From assembly GCF_020873915.1 (NCBI RefSeq), contig NZ_JAHWGP010000010.1, forward strand, positions 62,001-126,000: DNA of 64,000 nucleotides, given 5' to 3'. Shown in pieces: positions 22,428 to 30,914 of the stretch. Within the stretch, counting starts at the first letter, position 1, and each line of letters begins with the position of its first letter. The stretch is from Streptomyces sp. DH5 (lineage in GTDB: Bacteria > Actinomycetota > Actinomycetes > Streptomycetales > Streptomycetaceae). The notes beneath the pieces are model-generated. The model saw only the letters and a program-made list of their open reading frames with translations, made no database searches and was not told the origin of the DNA. The translations under genes and the position numbers were made by a program.

Positions 22428-22493
22428 GAGGCGCTCGCGGCGAAGCGGAAGGCCGACTCGCTTCGCGGCACCATCACGCAGGGAGTTACGACC

Positions 22494-22829
22494 GTGGCAA
22501 GTGGCAACGCGATCCGGGGAAGCCGGGTCGGGGCGGGGCCGATGGGCGAGGCCGAGCGCGGCGAGTCCGCGCCGCGGCTGCGCATCTCCTTCTGGTGCTC
22601 CAACGGGCACGAGACACAGCCGAGCTTCGCAAGCGACGCGCAGGTGCCCGATACCTGGGACTGCCCCCGCTGCGGCTTCCCGGCCGGGCAGGACCGCGAC
22701 AACCCCCCGGACCCCCCTCGTACCGAGCCCTACAAGACGCACCTCGCCTACGTGCGGGAGCGGCGCAGCGACGCCGACGGGGAGGCGATCCTCGCCGAGG
22801 CGCTCGCCAAGCTGCGCGGCGAGATCTGA
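22494..22829 (+). CDS. RbpA-family RNA polymerase-binding protein (paralogue)
   Basis: This 111-aa protein shows the RbpA pattern throughout: a basic N-terminal stretch (AIRGSRVGAG), a zinc-binding-like core (CSNGHE ... WDCPRCG), a Thr-His pair (YKTHLAYVRERR) equivalent to the sigma-interaction segment, and a C-terminal LxExLxxLR. RbpA stabilises initiation by the principal sigma factor in actinobacteria. The sequence is clearly different from canonical Streptomyces RbpA, which I recall as about 124 aa, so this looks like the second copy. It has its own promoter candidate and lies between secG and pgi. Confidence 0.85.
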   Translation: MASGNAIRGSRVGAGPMGEAERGESAPRLRISFWCSNGHETQPSFASDAQVPDTWDCPRCGFPAGQDRDNPPDPPRTEPYKTHLAYVRERRSDADGEAILAEALAKLRGEI

Positions 22830-22969
22830 GGCTTCACCGGGGCAGCCCCTGAGCCCGCGGCCGGGACCGGCTCGCACTCCGGACTCCTTCGGCCTTCTTC
22901 ACCGCTGATCAATTAGGTTGGGAACAGCCGGCACAGCGGGGACACCAAGGAAGAAGGCTGAAGTCCGAG

Positions 22970-24625
22970 ATGAACGCAGACGGCCGTACGAGGCTCAACC
23001 AGACGCCCGAGTGGACCGCACTGGCCAAGCACCGTGAGGAGCTCGGCGAGGTGCGGCTGCGCGAGCTGTTCGCCGCCGACCCCGCCCGCGGTACCGGGTA
23101 CACCCTCCGGGTCGGTGACCTGTACGTCGACTACTCCAAGCACCTGGTCACCGACGAAACCCTGCGGCTGCTGCGGGAGCTGGCCGCCGCCACCGACGTG
23201 TCCGGACTGCGCGACGCCATGTTCCGCGGCGAGAAGATCAACACCACCGAGGACCGCGCGGTGCTGCACACCGCGCTCCGGGCCGCCCGCGACACGGTGA
23301 TCGAGGTCGACGGGGAGAACGTCGTCCCGGCCGTGCACGCCGTCCTCGACAAGATGGCCGACTTCGCCGGCCGGGTCCGCTCCGGCGAGTGGACCGGACA
23401 CACCGGCAAGCGCATCCGCAACATCGTCAACGTCGGCATCGGCGGCTCCGACCTCGGCCCCGCCATGGCGTACGAGGTGCTGCGCGCCTTCACCGACCGC
23501 GACCTCACCGTCCGCTTCGTGTCCAACGTGGACGGCGCCGACCTGCACGAGGCGACCCGGGACCTGGACCCGGCCGAGACGCTCTTCATCATCGCCTCCA
23601 AGACCTTCACCACCATCGAGACGGTCACCAACGCCACCTCCGCGCGGACCTGGCTGCTCGACGGGCTCGGTGCGGGCGACGAGGCGGTGGCCAAGCACTT
23701 CGTCGCCCTGTCGACCAACGCCGAGAAGGTCGCCGGGTTCGGCATCGACACGGCGAACATGTTCGAGTTCTGGGACTGGGTCGGCGGCCGCTACTCCTAC
23801 GACTCCGCGATCGGCCTCTCGCTGATGATCGCCATCGGCCCGGACCGCTTCCGGGAGATGCTCGACGGGTTCCGCCTCGTCGACGAGCACTTCCGCACCG
23901 CCCCCGCCGAGTCCAACGTGCCGCTCCTCCTCGGCCTGCTGGGCGTCTGGTACGGCAACTTCCACGACGCGCAGTCGCACGCGGTCCTGCCGTACTCGCA
24001 CTACCTGTCGAAGTTCACCGCCTACCTCCAGCAGCTCGACATGGAGTCCAACGGCAAGTACGTCGGCCGGGACGGGCGCGAGGTGGAGTGGCAGACCGGC
24101 CCCGTCGTGTGGGGCACCCCGGGCACCAACGGGCAGCACGCCTACTACCAGTTGATCCACCAGGGGACGAAGCTGATCCCGGCCGACTTCATCGGGTTCG
24201 CCGAGCCGGTCGCCGAGCTGAGCGACGAACTCAAGGCGCAGCACGACCTGTTGATGGCCAACTTCTTCGCCCAGACGCAGGCCCTCGCCTTCGGCAAGAC
24301 CCCGGACGAGGTGCGTGCCGAGGGGGTGCCGGAGGAACTGGTCCCGCACAAGACGTTCAAGGGCGACCACCCCACCACCACGATCCTCGCGCGCGAGCTG
24401 ACGCCGTCCGTGCTCGGTCAGCTCGTCGCGCTCTACGAGCACAAGGTGTTCGTCCAGGGCGCGATCTGGAACATCGACTCCTTCGACCAGTGGGGCGTCG
24501 AACTCGGCAAGGTCCTCGCCAAGCGCGTCGAGCCCGCGCTCACCGAGGGCGCCGACGTCCCGGGCCTGGACCCCTCCACCAAGGCGCTGGTCGCCACCTA
24601 CCGGGAGCTGCGCGGGCGCCGGTGA
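22970..24625 (+). CDS. pgi: Glucose-6-phosphate isomerase
   Basis: This 551-aa enzyme interconverts glucose-6-phosphate and fructose-6-phosphate. Motifs include [29 protein letters not shown], the active-site glutamate in MESNGKYV, the histidine in [14 protein letters not shown] and the signature [18 protein letters not shown] 22970 follows AAGGAAGAAGG at some distance. The N-terminus ([21 protein letters not shown]) fits the family. A perfect hairpin follows, so it is transcribed alone or with the RbpA paralogue. Confidence 0.97.
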   Translation: MNADGRTRLNQTPEWTALAKHREELGEVRLRELFAADPARGTGYTLRVGDLYVDYSKHLVTDETLRLLRELAAATDVSGLRDAMFRGEKINTTEDRAVLHTALRAARDTVIEVDGENVVPAVHAVLDKMADFAGRVRSGEWTGHTGKRIRNIVNVGIGGSDLGPAMAYEVLRAFTDRDLTVRFVSNVDGADLHEATRDLDPAETLFIIASKTFTTIETVTNATSARTWLLDGLGAGDEAVAKHFVALSTNAEKVAGFGIDTANMFEFWDWVGGRYSYDSAIGLSLMIAIGPDRFREMLDGFRLVDEHFRTAPAESNVPLLLGLLGVWYGNFHDAQSHAVLPYSHYLSKFTAYLQQLDMESNGKYVGRDGREVEWQTGPVVWGTPGTNGQHAYYQLIHQGTKLIPADFIGFAEPVAELSDELKAQHDLLMANFFAQTQALAFGKTPDEVRAEGVPEELVPHKTFKGDHPTTTILARELTPSVLGQLVALYEHKVFVQGAIWNIDSFDQWGVELGKVLAKRVEPALTEGADVPGLDPSTKALVATYRELRGRR

Positions 24626-24636
24626 CCCCGGGCGGT

Positions 24637-24663
24637 GAGCGGGCGGCAGCACACCGCCCGCTC
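24637..24663 (+). terminator. Perfect 10-bp hairpin after pgi
   Basis: GAGCGGGCGG and CCGCCCGCTC pair exactly around the 7-nt loop CAGCACA, 12 nt after the pgi stop. Confidence 0.8.
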
Positions 24664-24712
24664 CCGTAGAATCCCCGGCGATCATCGCAGCGAGCGCTCA
24701 GGGGACCACAAC

Positions 24713-25714
24713 GTGGCACGTACACAAGGAAGTTGGACCGGGGGGACACTCAGGGCCCGGACCTTCCTCAAGCCCCACCACGTGGCGAAGGCGGTGTTCC
24801 ACCCCGCGTGGATCCCGCAGTCGCTCGACCCGTCCATGGAGCGGCTCAAGCGCGTTCGCGTCATCGCCGGAGCGGTCGCCTCCATCGGCGTCTACACCGT
24901 CCTGGAGGGTGGTTTCGACGTCACGGAGCTGCTGGAGAACGCGCTGACCGCCTCGGCGGTGCTGCTCTTCCTCACGCCGGCGACGGTCGGCGTGATGCTC
25001 TTCGTCTGGCGGCGCACCGGCACCGTGCGGCAGATGAAGGTGTCGCTCCTCAACTCCCTCAAGCTGCTCCTGCTGTTCATCGGCTGCGTGGTCGCACTGG
25101 TGCTGCTGGTGCAGTCGGCGGGTTCCGGCAGCAACCCCCTGGCGACCCTCGGGGTGGGCGCGGCCATGATGTGGATGCTCGTCTTCGTCGGCTCCGGCGC
25201 CTTCCGGGTCTCCGGCAACTTCTTCGGCACGGCCGCGGTGCACCGCTGTCTGCCGGCGCTGCTCGCGACGGTGACCACCTGGCTGATGGCGATCCCGGAC
25301 CTCGTCACCGGCGATCTCCACGGACTCGGCCTCACCATGGGCATCGTCTTCATCCTCGGCGCCCCGGTGACCGTCACGGCGATCGCCCTGCTGGAGACGA
25401 ACCGGCTCAGGCGCCGCTACGGCATCCGCCTGCGCACCCACCCGGCGAGCCTCCCCCCGGTCCCCGGTCCGACCCCGCCGGTCCCGCCGACGGGACTGCC
25501 CCACGTACCCCCGCAGGGGAACCCGTACGGCCACCCGCAGCCGGCGTACGCGCCCTGGGCGGGCGGCACGCCCTACGGCCACCCGCAGCCCCCGCACGTC
25601 CCCGGCCCGGGCGGCAACCCGTACGCGCCCGGCCCGGGCGGGAGCCCCTACGCCCCGCATCCGCAGCCGCCGTACGTCCCGCAGCCCCCGCACGGCGGCC
25701 CGTACGGAAGCTGA
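24713..25714 (+). CDS. Membrane protein with proline-rich C-terminal tail
   Basis: This 333-aa protein has about five hydrophobic segments between residues 45 and 235 (for example LKLLLLFIGCVVALVLLVQ, GIVFILGAPVTVTAIALLE), then an unstructured tail of roughly 90 residues rich in Pro, Gly and Tyr with repeats of the form YGHPQP and NPYAPGPGG. The tail is likely cytoplasmic or surface-exposed and low complexity. No family is recognised. GTG 24713 follows CAGGGGAC. It converges on the FtsX gene with a 20-bp gap. Confidence 0.75.
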   Translation: MARTQGSWTGGTLRARTFLKPHHVAKAVFHPAWIPQSLDPSMERLKRVRVIAGAVASIGVYTVLEGGFDVTELLENALTASAVLLFLTPATVGVMLFVWRRTGTVRQMKVSLLNSLKLLLLFIGCVVALVLLVQSAGSGSNPLATLGVGAAMMWMLVFVGSGAFRVSGNFFGTAAVHRCLPALLATVTTWLMAIPDLVTGDLHGLGLTMGIVFILGAPVTVTAIALLETNRLRRRYGIRLRTHPASLPPVPGPTPPVPPTGLPHVPPQGNPYGHPQPAYAPWAGGTPYGHPQPPHVPGPGGNPYAPGPGGSPYAPHPQPPYVPQPPHGGPYGS

Positions 25715-25734
25715 CGCGCCGGCCGGGGTGCTCC

Positions 25735-28017
25735 TCAGGCCACCGCGCCGAGCGTGTCCGCGAGGCGGCGGCGGGCCGCTCGACCGGCCGGGAGGGCGGC
25801 GAGCGCGGCGGCGCCCAGCACCGCGGCCGTGCCGAGCAGCAGCAGGAGCAGCGGGGAGGGGCCCTGGGCGATGCCGGCGCCGATACCGCTCGATCTCCCC
25901 TGGGCGTCGATCAGCCAGTGCGCCAGCGGCAGCCCCAGGGCCACCGCGAGCAGCGTCGCCGCCAGAGCCGTGGCGGCGGTGGCCGTGACCGTGACGGCGG
26001 TGATCTGCCGGGGGGAGAGGCCGATGGCCTTGAGCGCGAGCAGATCGCGTTCGCCCTCGCGGACCGTGCCGCCGATCGCCGTCAGCAGTTCGATCAGGCC
26101 GATCAGCGCGAGGATCACGATCAGCCCGAGTACGACCGCGCGCAGCGGGGACAGGCCGTCCGCCGGATTGGTCACCGTGTGCACGTCCAGGTGGCCGCGG
26201 CCCGCCGAGGCCAGCCGGGCGGCGACCTCGTCCGGGTCGGCGCCGGGCTCCAGCCGGAGCTGGTAGCGGCTCGGCCGCAGGTCCGGATCGCCCGCGCGGA
26301 GGGTGTCGAGCGAGGTGGAGATGACCCGTCCGGCGTTCTCCGGTTCGATGCTGCGGCCGACGATGTGCAGGATCTGCGGCCGGTCGCCGACGGTCATCCG
26401 CACCCAGTCACCGACCCGCACGTGCAACAGGTCGAGCAGCCCCTGCCCGGCCACCGCCTCGTGAGGTCCCCGCGCGGCGCGGCCCTCGGCCAGCGTGAAC
26501 GGGTACGGCTGCGCACGGGTGCCGAGTCCGCGCAGGGCGATGGTGGCGGTCTGGCCGGGGACCAGCGCGGCCACCTCCACACCCGGGTAGGCGGCGGCGA
26601 CCTGCGGATCGCGCTCCAGCAGGGCGCGGGCCCGCGCGTCGTCCAGTGAGGTGTCCGCGCGGACACCGAGCGCGGTGGGCATCCCCATCCGCTCGGGGCT
26701 GCTGTGGAAGCGGTCGATGGTGGTCCAGGCGCTCAGCGCCACCACGATCAGCAGCAGCGGCAGCGCCAGCCTGCCCACCGCGCCCAGTGAACGGGACCGG
26801 CGGCCGAACGCCTTGTGCCAGCCCAGCACCAGCGCGGGCGGCACCCGCGCCCCCAGCGCCCGCCGTGCCACACCCGTCAGCCGTCCCGCCGGGGGCGCCG
26901 CGGGCCGCGGCACCGGCACGGGCGGCACCCGTCCGGCCCGCCAGGCGGCCAGCCCGGTGGTCGCGCCGATGAACAGCACCGCCGCCGCCGGAACCGCGAA
27001 CAGTGCCGCCGTGTGTCCGGGCAGCCCCTGCCACACGTCGACCGCGTCCCCGAGCCGCCCCGGCACCGCGCCGCCCAGCGCCTCGGTGAGCGCGGCGGCG
27101 GTCACCGCCCCGAGCAGGGCGTAGACCAGGTGCTGCACCAGGAAGACCCGGACGACCTGGCCGGGCGTGAAGCCGATCGCCTTCAGGACGGACAGGTCCC
27201 GCAGGTGCCCCCGGATCCGGGTGGCGATCGCCCCGTGCACGGCGAACCCGGCGGCGACCAGCGCGCCGAGCCCGAACAGGCCCAGTACCTGCCCCAGCAG
27301 CCGGTTGTCGCCCTGCGCCTCGGCCCGCGCCTGCTGCCAGGTCGTCACCTCGCCGATCGCCCCGGCGCCCAGCTCGGTCACCGCCCGCTGCACGGCGTAC
27401 CCGCTGTCGCCCGGGTCGGCCAGCCGCAGCCCGACGACCTGCCCGCCCGGTTCCGGCACCGCCGCCGGCAGGGCCCACACCAGGCCGGAGCGCTCACCCG
27501 GCCGGTAGCGCGGCTCGGCGCTGTCGGCGATGCCCACCACGGTCAGTCTCCGCGCGGTGCCGGGCACGGTGAGCCTGTCACCGGGCACGGTCAGCAGCGT
27601 GCGGGCGAGCCGGCTCTCCAGGACCACACCGTCCGGGGTGGCCGGGTCCAGCCAGTGCCCGGAGGTCACCAGCGGGCGGCCCACCTCCGGCCTGGCGGGG
27701 GTGGAGCGCAGCTCGACAAGGGCGCGGCCGCCCTTCGAGGCGAGGGTGAGGGAGGACGTCGGGTAGGGGCCGGCGACGGACTCGACACCGTCCAGGCCGG
27801 CCAGCTTCCCGGCGTCGGCGGCGCTGGTGGTGTGCAGTGTGACGTGCGCGCCGTGCGCCTGGGTGAAGACGCGCTGCCAGGGGTTGGTGGCGTAGCCGAA
27901 GAGGGCCGCGGCCAGCAGCAGGGACGCGACGATGCCCGCGGTGGCGAGCACCAGGAACAGCGCCTCGCCGCGGTGCCTGCGCAGATCGGAGTGCGCCCAG
28001 CGCAGAGTCGCCCGCAC
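25735..28017 (-). CDS. FtsX-like ABC transporter permease
   Basis: This 760-aa permease has the MacB/FtsX two-block layout: an N-terminal helix (FLVLATAGIVASLLLAAALF), a large extracytoplasmic domain, a block of three helices (from LGLFGLGALVAAGFAVHGAI), a second external domain and a final block (VVLGLIVILALIGLIELLTAI). The sequence DLSVLKAIGFTPGQVVRVFL is a typical FtsX cytoplasmic motif and recurs as LLALKAIGLSPRQITAVTV. Such permeases work mechanically on substrates outside the membrane: lipoproteins, peptides or drugs. GTG 28017 has a weak site (GAAGGA). The ATPase is 40 bp upstream. Confidence 0.9.
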   Translation of the reverse strand: MRATLRWAHSDLRRHRGEALFLVLATAGIVASLLLAAALFGYATNPWQRVFTQAHGAHVTLHTTSAADAGKLAGLDGVESVAGPYPTSSLTLASKGGRALVELRSTPARPEVGRPLVTSGHWLDPATPDGVVLESRLARTLLTVPGDRLTVPGTARRLTVVGIADSAEPRYRPGERSGLVWALPAAVPEPGGQVVGLRLADPGDSGYAVQRAVTELGAGAIGEVTTWQQARAEAQGDNRLLGQVLGLFGLGALVAAGFAVHGAIATRIRGHLRDLSVLKAIGFTPGQVVRVFLVQHLVYALLGAVTAAALTEALGGAVPGRLGDAVDVWQGLPGHTAALFAVPAAAVLFIGATTGLAAWRAGRVPPVPVPRPAAPPAGRLTGVARRALGARVPPALVLGWHKAFGRRSRSLGAVGRLALPLLLIVVALSAWTTIDRFHSSPERMGMPTALGVRADTSLDDARARALLERDPQVAAAYPGVEVAALVPGQTATIALRGLGTRAQPYPFTLAEGRAARGPHEAVAGQGLLDLLHVRVGDWVRMTVGDRPQILHIVGRSIEPENAGRVISTSLDTLRAGDPDLRPSRYQLRLEPGADPDEVAARLASAGRGHLDVHTVTNPADGLSPLRAVVLGLIVILALIGLIELLTAIGGTVREGERDLLALKAIGLSPRQITAVTVTATAATALAATLLAVALGLPLAHWLIDAQGRSSGIGAGIAQGPSPLLLLLLGTAAVLGAAALAALPAGRAARRRLADTLGAVA

Positions 28018-28057
28018 CCGCGGTCAGTCCTTCGAAAGGAGGTCGTGGCCGCGCATG

Positions 28058-28810
28058 TCAGTCCCTGAGCTCCAGCACACCCGAGGCGCCGGCCCGGCGC
28101 GTCGGTGCGCCGCCGTCCAGCTCCGCGTCGTCGGCGATCCGGCCGTCGAAGAAACTGATCACCCGGTCCGCGGCGCTCGCCAGCCGGGCGTCGTGCGTGA
28201 CCAGCAGGATGGTCTGCCCGCGCCGGTGGAAGCGGGACAGCAGCCGCATCACCTCACGGGTGCCCCTGCTGTCGAGGCTGCCCGCGGGCTCGTCGGCCAG
28301 CAGCAGCGGCGGATGGTTGACCAGCGCCCGCGCGAGGGCGACGCGCTGCTGCTCACCACCGGACAGCTCGCCCGGCATGCTGCGCTCCTTTCCCTCGAGG
28401 CCCAGCTCGGCCAGCAGCTCCTCGCGCTCGGCGCGGGCCTTCCTCGGGGGCACTCCGGCGAGCAGGGCGGGCAGCTCCACGTTGTCGGCGACCGACAGGT
28501 CGGAGACGAGGTTGAAGAACTGGAAGACGATCCCGATGCGCCGGCGGCGCTCCACGGCCCAGCGGGCCTCGCCGTAGCCGTCGGTGCACTCGCCGTCCAG
28601 CCAGAGGCTGCCGGCGTCGGGCCGCTGGAGCCCGCCGAGCAGGTGCAGCAGGGTCGACTTGCCCGCACCGGACGGGCCGGTGATCGCCACGAACTCGCCC
28701 CGGGTCACCCGCAGATCCACCCCGCGCACGGCACGGGCCGGGGCGCCCTCGCCGTGGTGCGTCTTGACCAGGCCCTCGGCGCGCAGCACTTCAGCGGTGC
28801 TCTCGCTCAC
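28058..28810 (-). CDS. ABC transporter ATPase (MacB/LolD type)
   Basis: This 250-aa ATPase has Walker A GPSGAGKST, Q-loop FQFFNLVSDLSV, signature LSGGEQQRVALARAL, Walker B LLLADEPAGSLD and H-loop THD. It drives the FtsX permease 40 bp downstream. GTG 28810 overlaps the PadR stop (GTGA), giving coupling to the regulator. Confidence 0.93.
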   Translation of the reverse strand: MSESTAEVLRAEGLVKTHHGEGAPARAVRGVDLRVTRGEFVAITGPSGAGKSTLLHLLGGLQRPDAGSLWLDGECTDGYGEARWAVERRRRIGIVFQFFNLVSDLSVADNVELPALLAGVPPRKARAEREELLAELGLEGKERSMPGELSGGEQQRVALARALVNHPPLLLADEPAGSLDSRGTREVMRLLSRFHRRGQTILLVTHDARLASAADRVISFFDGRIADDAELDGGAPTRRAGASGVLELRD

Positions 28811-29322
28811 TGAAGCTCCTCCAGCTCTTCCTGGCACCGTTCCAGCCAGTCGAGGTCGGCCTGCAGGTGCAGCATCGCGCCCTCGATCAGCAGGTGGGAG
28901 ATGCGGTTGTCCCGGTCTTCGGCCGCGGCCAGCTTCGAGAGCTGCCGCATGCTGTTCAGGTACTGGCGCCGCTGTCTGTTGATCAGCGCGATCTGGTCGG
29001 CGAGGCCGGTCTGCGGGGCGAGGGCCAGTTTCATGAAGAACTCGTCCCGCACCCGCGGCTCGTCCGCCGTCTCCTCGTACCAGGCGCGCAGCGCCTCCCG
29101 CCCGGCGTCGGTGAGGTGGTAGACCTTCTTGTTGGGCCGGCTCGACTGCTCGACGTCCTCGCCCTCGATCAGTCCGGTCTTCTCCAGGCGGCCGAGGGTG
29201 ACGTAGATCTGGCCGACGTTCGGCTGAGGGTACGCGGCGCCCAGCAGTTGCTCAAGGTCCTGCTTGAGCTCGTAGCCGTGGGCCGGGCCGCGGGCGAGCA
29301 GGGCCAGGAGGGCAAGCCGCAC
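28807..29322 (-). CDS. PadR-family transcriptional regulator
   Basis: This 171-aa PadR protein has a winged helix (RLALLALLARGPAHGYELK ... QIYVTLGRLEKTGLIE) and the C-terminal four-helix part typical of the Vir_act_alpha_C branch. It heads the padR-ATPase-FtsX operon, a standard drug- or stress-inducible efflux layout, and probably represses it. GTG 29322 follows GAGGAGGAGAG. A candidate operator, ATACC-N5-GGTAT, lies at 29379-29393. Confidence 0.92.
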   Translation of the reverse strand: MRLALLALLARGPAHGYELKQDLEQLLGAAYPQPNVGQIYVTLGRLEKTGLIEGEDVEQSSRPNKKVYHLTDAGREALRAWYEETADEPRVRDEFFMKLALAPQTGLADQIALINRQRRQYLNSMRQLSKLAAAEDRDNRISHLLIEGAMLHLQADLDWLERCQEELEELQ

Positions 29323-29378
29323 TCGTGCTCTCCTCCTCGCGTCCTGGGGGCAATGTGCCGCAGGCCCTAGTATCGCCC

Positions 29379-29393
29379 ATACCTAACGGGTAT
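29379..29393. promoter_or_regulatory. Inverted repeat ATACC-N5-GGTAT, possible PadR operator
   Basis: Perfect 5-nt arms sit between the divergent padR (29322) and solute-binding protein (29450) genes. Position fits a PadR operator; the sequence is short. Confidence 0.35.
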
Positions 29394-29449
29394 ACATGGC
29401 CTCTGACTCGGACGATGGTGCCCGGGTGCCGGTGCACAGGGAGGAACCT

Positions 29450-30721
29450 ATGCGGTGGATCCATGCCGCGGGTAGGGGCCTCCTCGTCCTGATCGTGGTC
29501 CTGACCGGCCACGTCGCCTCCGGCGCGGGGGCCGACGGGCCCGCCGGGAGCGGCCGCGGACCGCTCACCCTCGCCACGGCCGGCGACCTCACCGGCTATC
29601 TCGGCGCCGTCCTCGACGGCTGGAACCGCACCCATCCCGGCGAGAAGGTCACCCTCGTCGAACTGCCCGACTCGGCCGACGAGACCCGCGCGCAGATGAT
29701 CACCGACCTGCGCGGCGGGGAACGCGGCCGCTTCGACGTGCTCAACATCGACGTGAGCTGGACGTCGGAGTTCGCCGCCGCCGGATGGATCCGTCCGCTG
29801 CCCCGAGACCGCTTCCCGCTCGACACCTTCCTGCGTCCCGTCGTGGGCACCGCGACCTACGACGGCCGGCTCTACGCCGTCCCGTACGTGACCAACGCCG
29901 GGCTGCTGCTGTACCGCAAGGACGTCCTCGACGCGGCGGGCGTCCCGCCGCCGCGCACCTGGGCCGAGCTGGAACACGCCGCCGAGACCCTCGCCCCACG
30001 CCACGGACTCGACGGCTACGCGGGCCAGTTCCTCCCCTACGAGGGGCTGACGGTGAACGCGGCCGAGGCCGTCTACTCGGCGGGCGGCACCATCCTCGGC
30101 GACGAGGGGGAACGCGTCACCGTGAACTCCCGCGCGGCCCGGGAGGGCATCGGATTCCTGGCCCGCGGGATCCGTGAGGGATGGATACCGGGGGAGGCGC
30201 TGGCGTACAAGGAGGAGGAGTCCAGGCACGCCTTCCAGGACGGCCGGCTGCTCTTCCTGCGCAACTGGCCCTATGCCTACGTCGCGGCCTCCGCCCCGGG
30301 GTCGAAGGTCGCCGGAAAGGTCGGCGCCGTGCCGCTGCCCGGCCCCGGGGGCCCGGGCACCAGTGTCCTCGGCGGCTCCAACCTGGCCGTCAGCAGCCAC
30401 GCCCGGCACCCCGACTCCGCCGCGCGCCTGATCGCGTACCTCACCAGCGAGCGCGTCCAGCGCCAGGTGCTGACCCGGGGCGCGCTGCCGCCCGTACGGG
30501 CCGGCCTGTACGACGATCCGGGGCTGGTCCGGCGGTTCCCGTACCTGCCGACCCTGCGGGAGAGCGTGCGGGCCGCCGCTCCGCGCCCGAAGAGCCCGCA
30601 CTACGACCAGGTGAGCCTGGTGGTGCAGGCGGTGGTGCACGACGCGATGGCCGGGCGGCAGACGCCCGAGGCCGCGGTGCGCCGACTGGCGGCCGAGCTC
30701 GCCGCCGTCTCCTCCCGATAG
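29450..30721 (+). CDS. Exported sugar-type solute-binding protein without lipobox
   Basis: This 423-aa protein belongs to the extracellular solute-binding family 1 (maltose-like). Features are LTLATAGDLTGYLGAVLDGWN at the start of the mature part, FDVLNIDVSWTSEFAAAGW, and LYAVPYVTNAGLLLYRKDVL. The signal sequence (GLLVLIVVLTGHVASGAGA) has no cysteine, so it should be released rather than lipid-anchored, unlike most Streptomyces binding proteins. ATG 29450 follows GAGGAACCT. It stands alone between padR and the GH13 gene and may or may not serve the importer at 32634-36171. Confidence 0.82.
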   Translation: MRWIHAAGRGLLVLIVVLTGHVASGAGADGPAGSGRGPLTLATAGDLTGYLGAVLDGWNRTHPGEKVTLVELPDSADETRAQMITDLRGGERGRFDVLNIDVSWTSEFAAAGWIRPLPRDRFPLDTFLRPVVGTATYDGRLYAVPYVTNAGLLLYRKDVLDAAGVPPPRTWAELEHAAETLAPRHGLDGYAGQFLPYEGLTVNAAEAVYSAGGTILGDEGERVTVNSRAAREGIGFLARGIREGWIPGEALAYKEEESRHAFQDGRLLFLRNWPYAYVAASAPGSKVAGKVGAVPLPGPGGPGTSVLGGSNLAVSSHARHPDSAARLIAYLTSERVQRQVLTRGALPPVRAGLYDDPGLVRRFPYLPTLRESVRAAAPRPKSPHYDQVSLVVQAVVHDAMAGRQTPEAAVRRLAAELAAVSSR

Positions 30722-30742
30722 ACCGGAGCACCCGGCCCCCTA

Positions 30743-30759
30743 GTTACGTGTTAGGTAAC
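30743..30759. repeat. Inverted repeat GTTAC-N7-GTAAC
   Basis: A 17-nt element with perfect 5-nt arms, 21 nt after the binding-protein stop. It could be a regulator site for the GH13 operon or a weak hairpin. Confidence 0.35.
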
Positions 30760-30841
30760 GCGGACGTCTCAACTGCACCCGTTGTCTGGGGTTTCGTCCC
30801 GGTTCGGTTCACCCAACCGCCCGGTAGCTTGCGCAGGTTCA

Positions 30842-30880
30842 TTGACACCCTCTCGACACCCCTACTTAACATGCATGCAT
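30842..30880 (+). promoter_or_regulatory. Promoter region of the GH13 operon with ATGCATGCAT palindrome
   Basis: A perfect -35 TTGACA (30842-30847) is followed after 17-19 nt by CTTAAC/TAACAT, and the perfect 10-bp palindrome ATGCATGCAT (30871-30880) sits at the expected start point. This fits a repressible sugar operon. Confidence 0.5.
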
Positions 30881-30914
30881 AACAACGAGGCCTTCCCACA
30901 GACAGGTCAATGGT

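Noticed and set aside
28037-28813. A strong ribosome-like AAAGGAGG on the plus strand followed by ATG 28055
   Set aside because: The frame after it runs antisense to the ABC ATPase and gives a Gly/Gln/Arg-rich shadow product. The purine run is probably chance.
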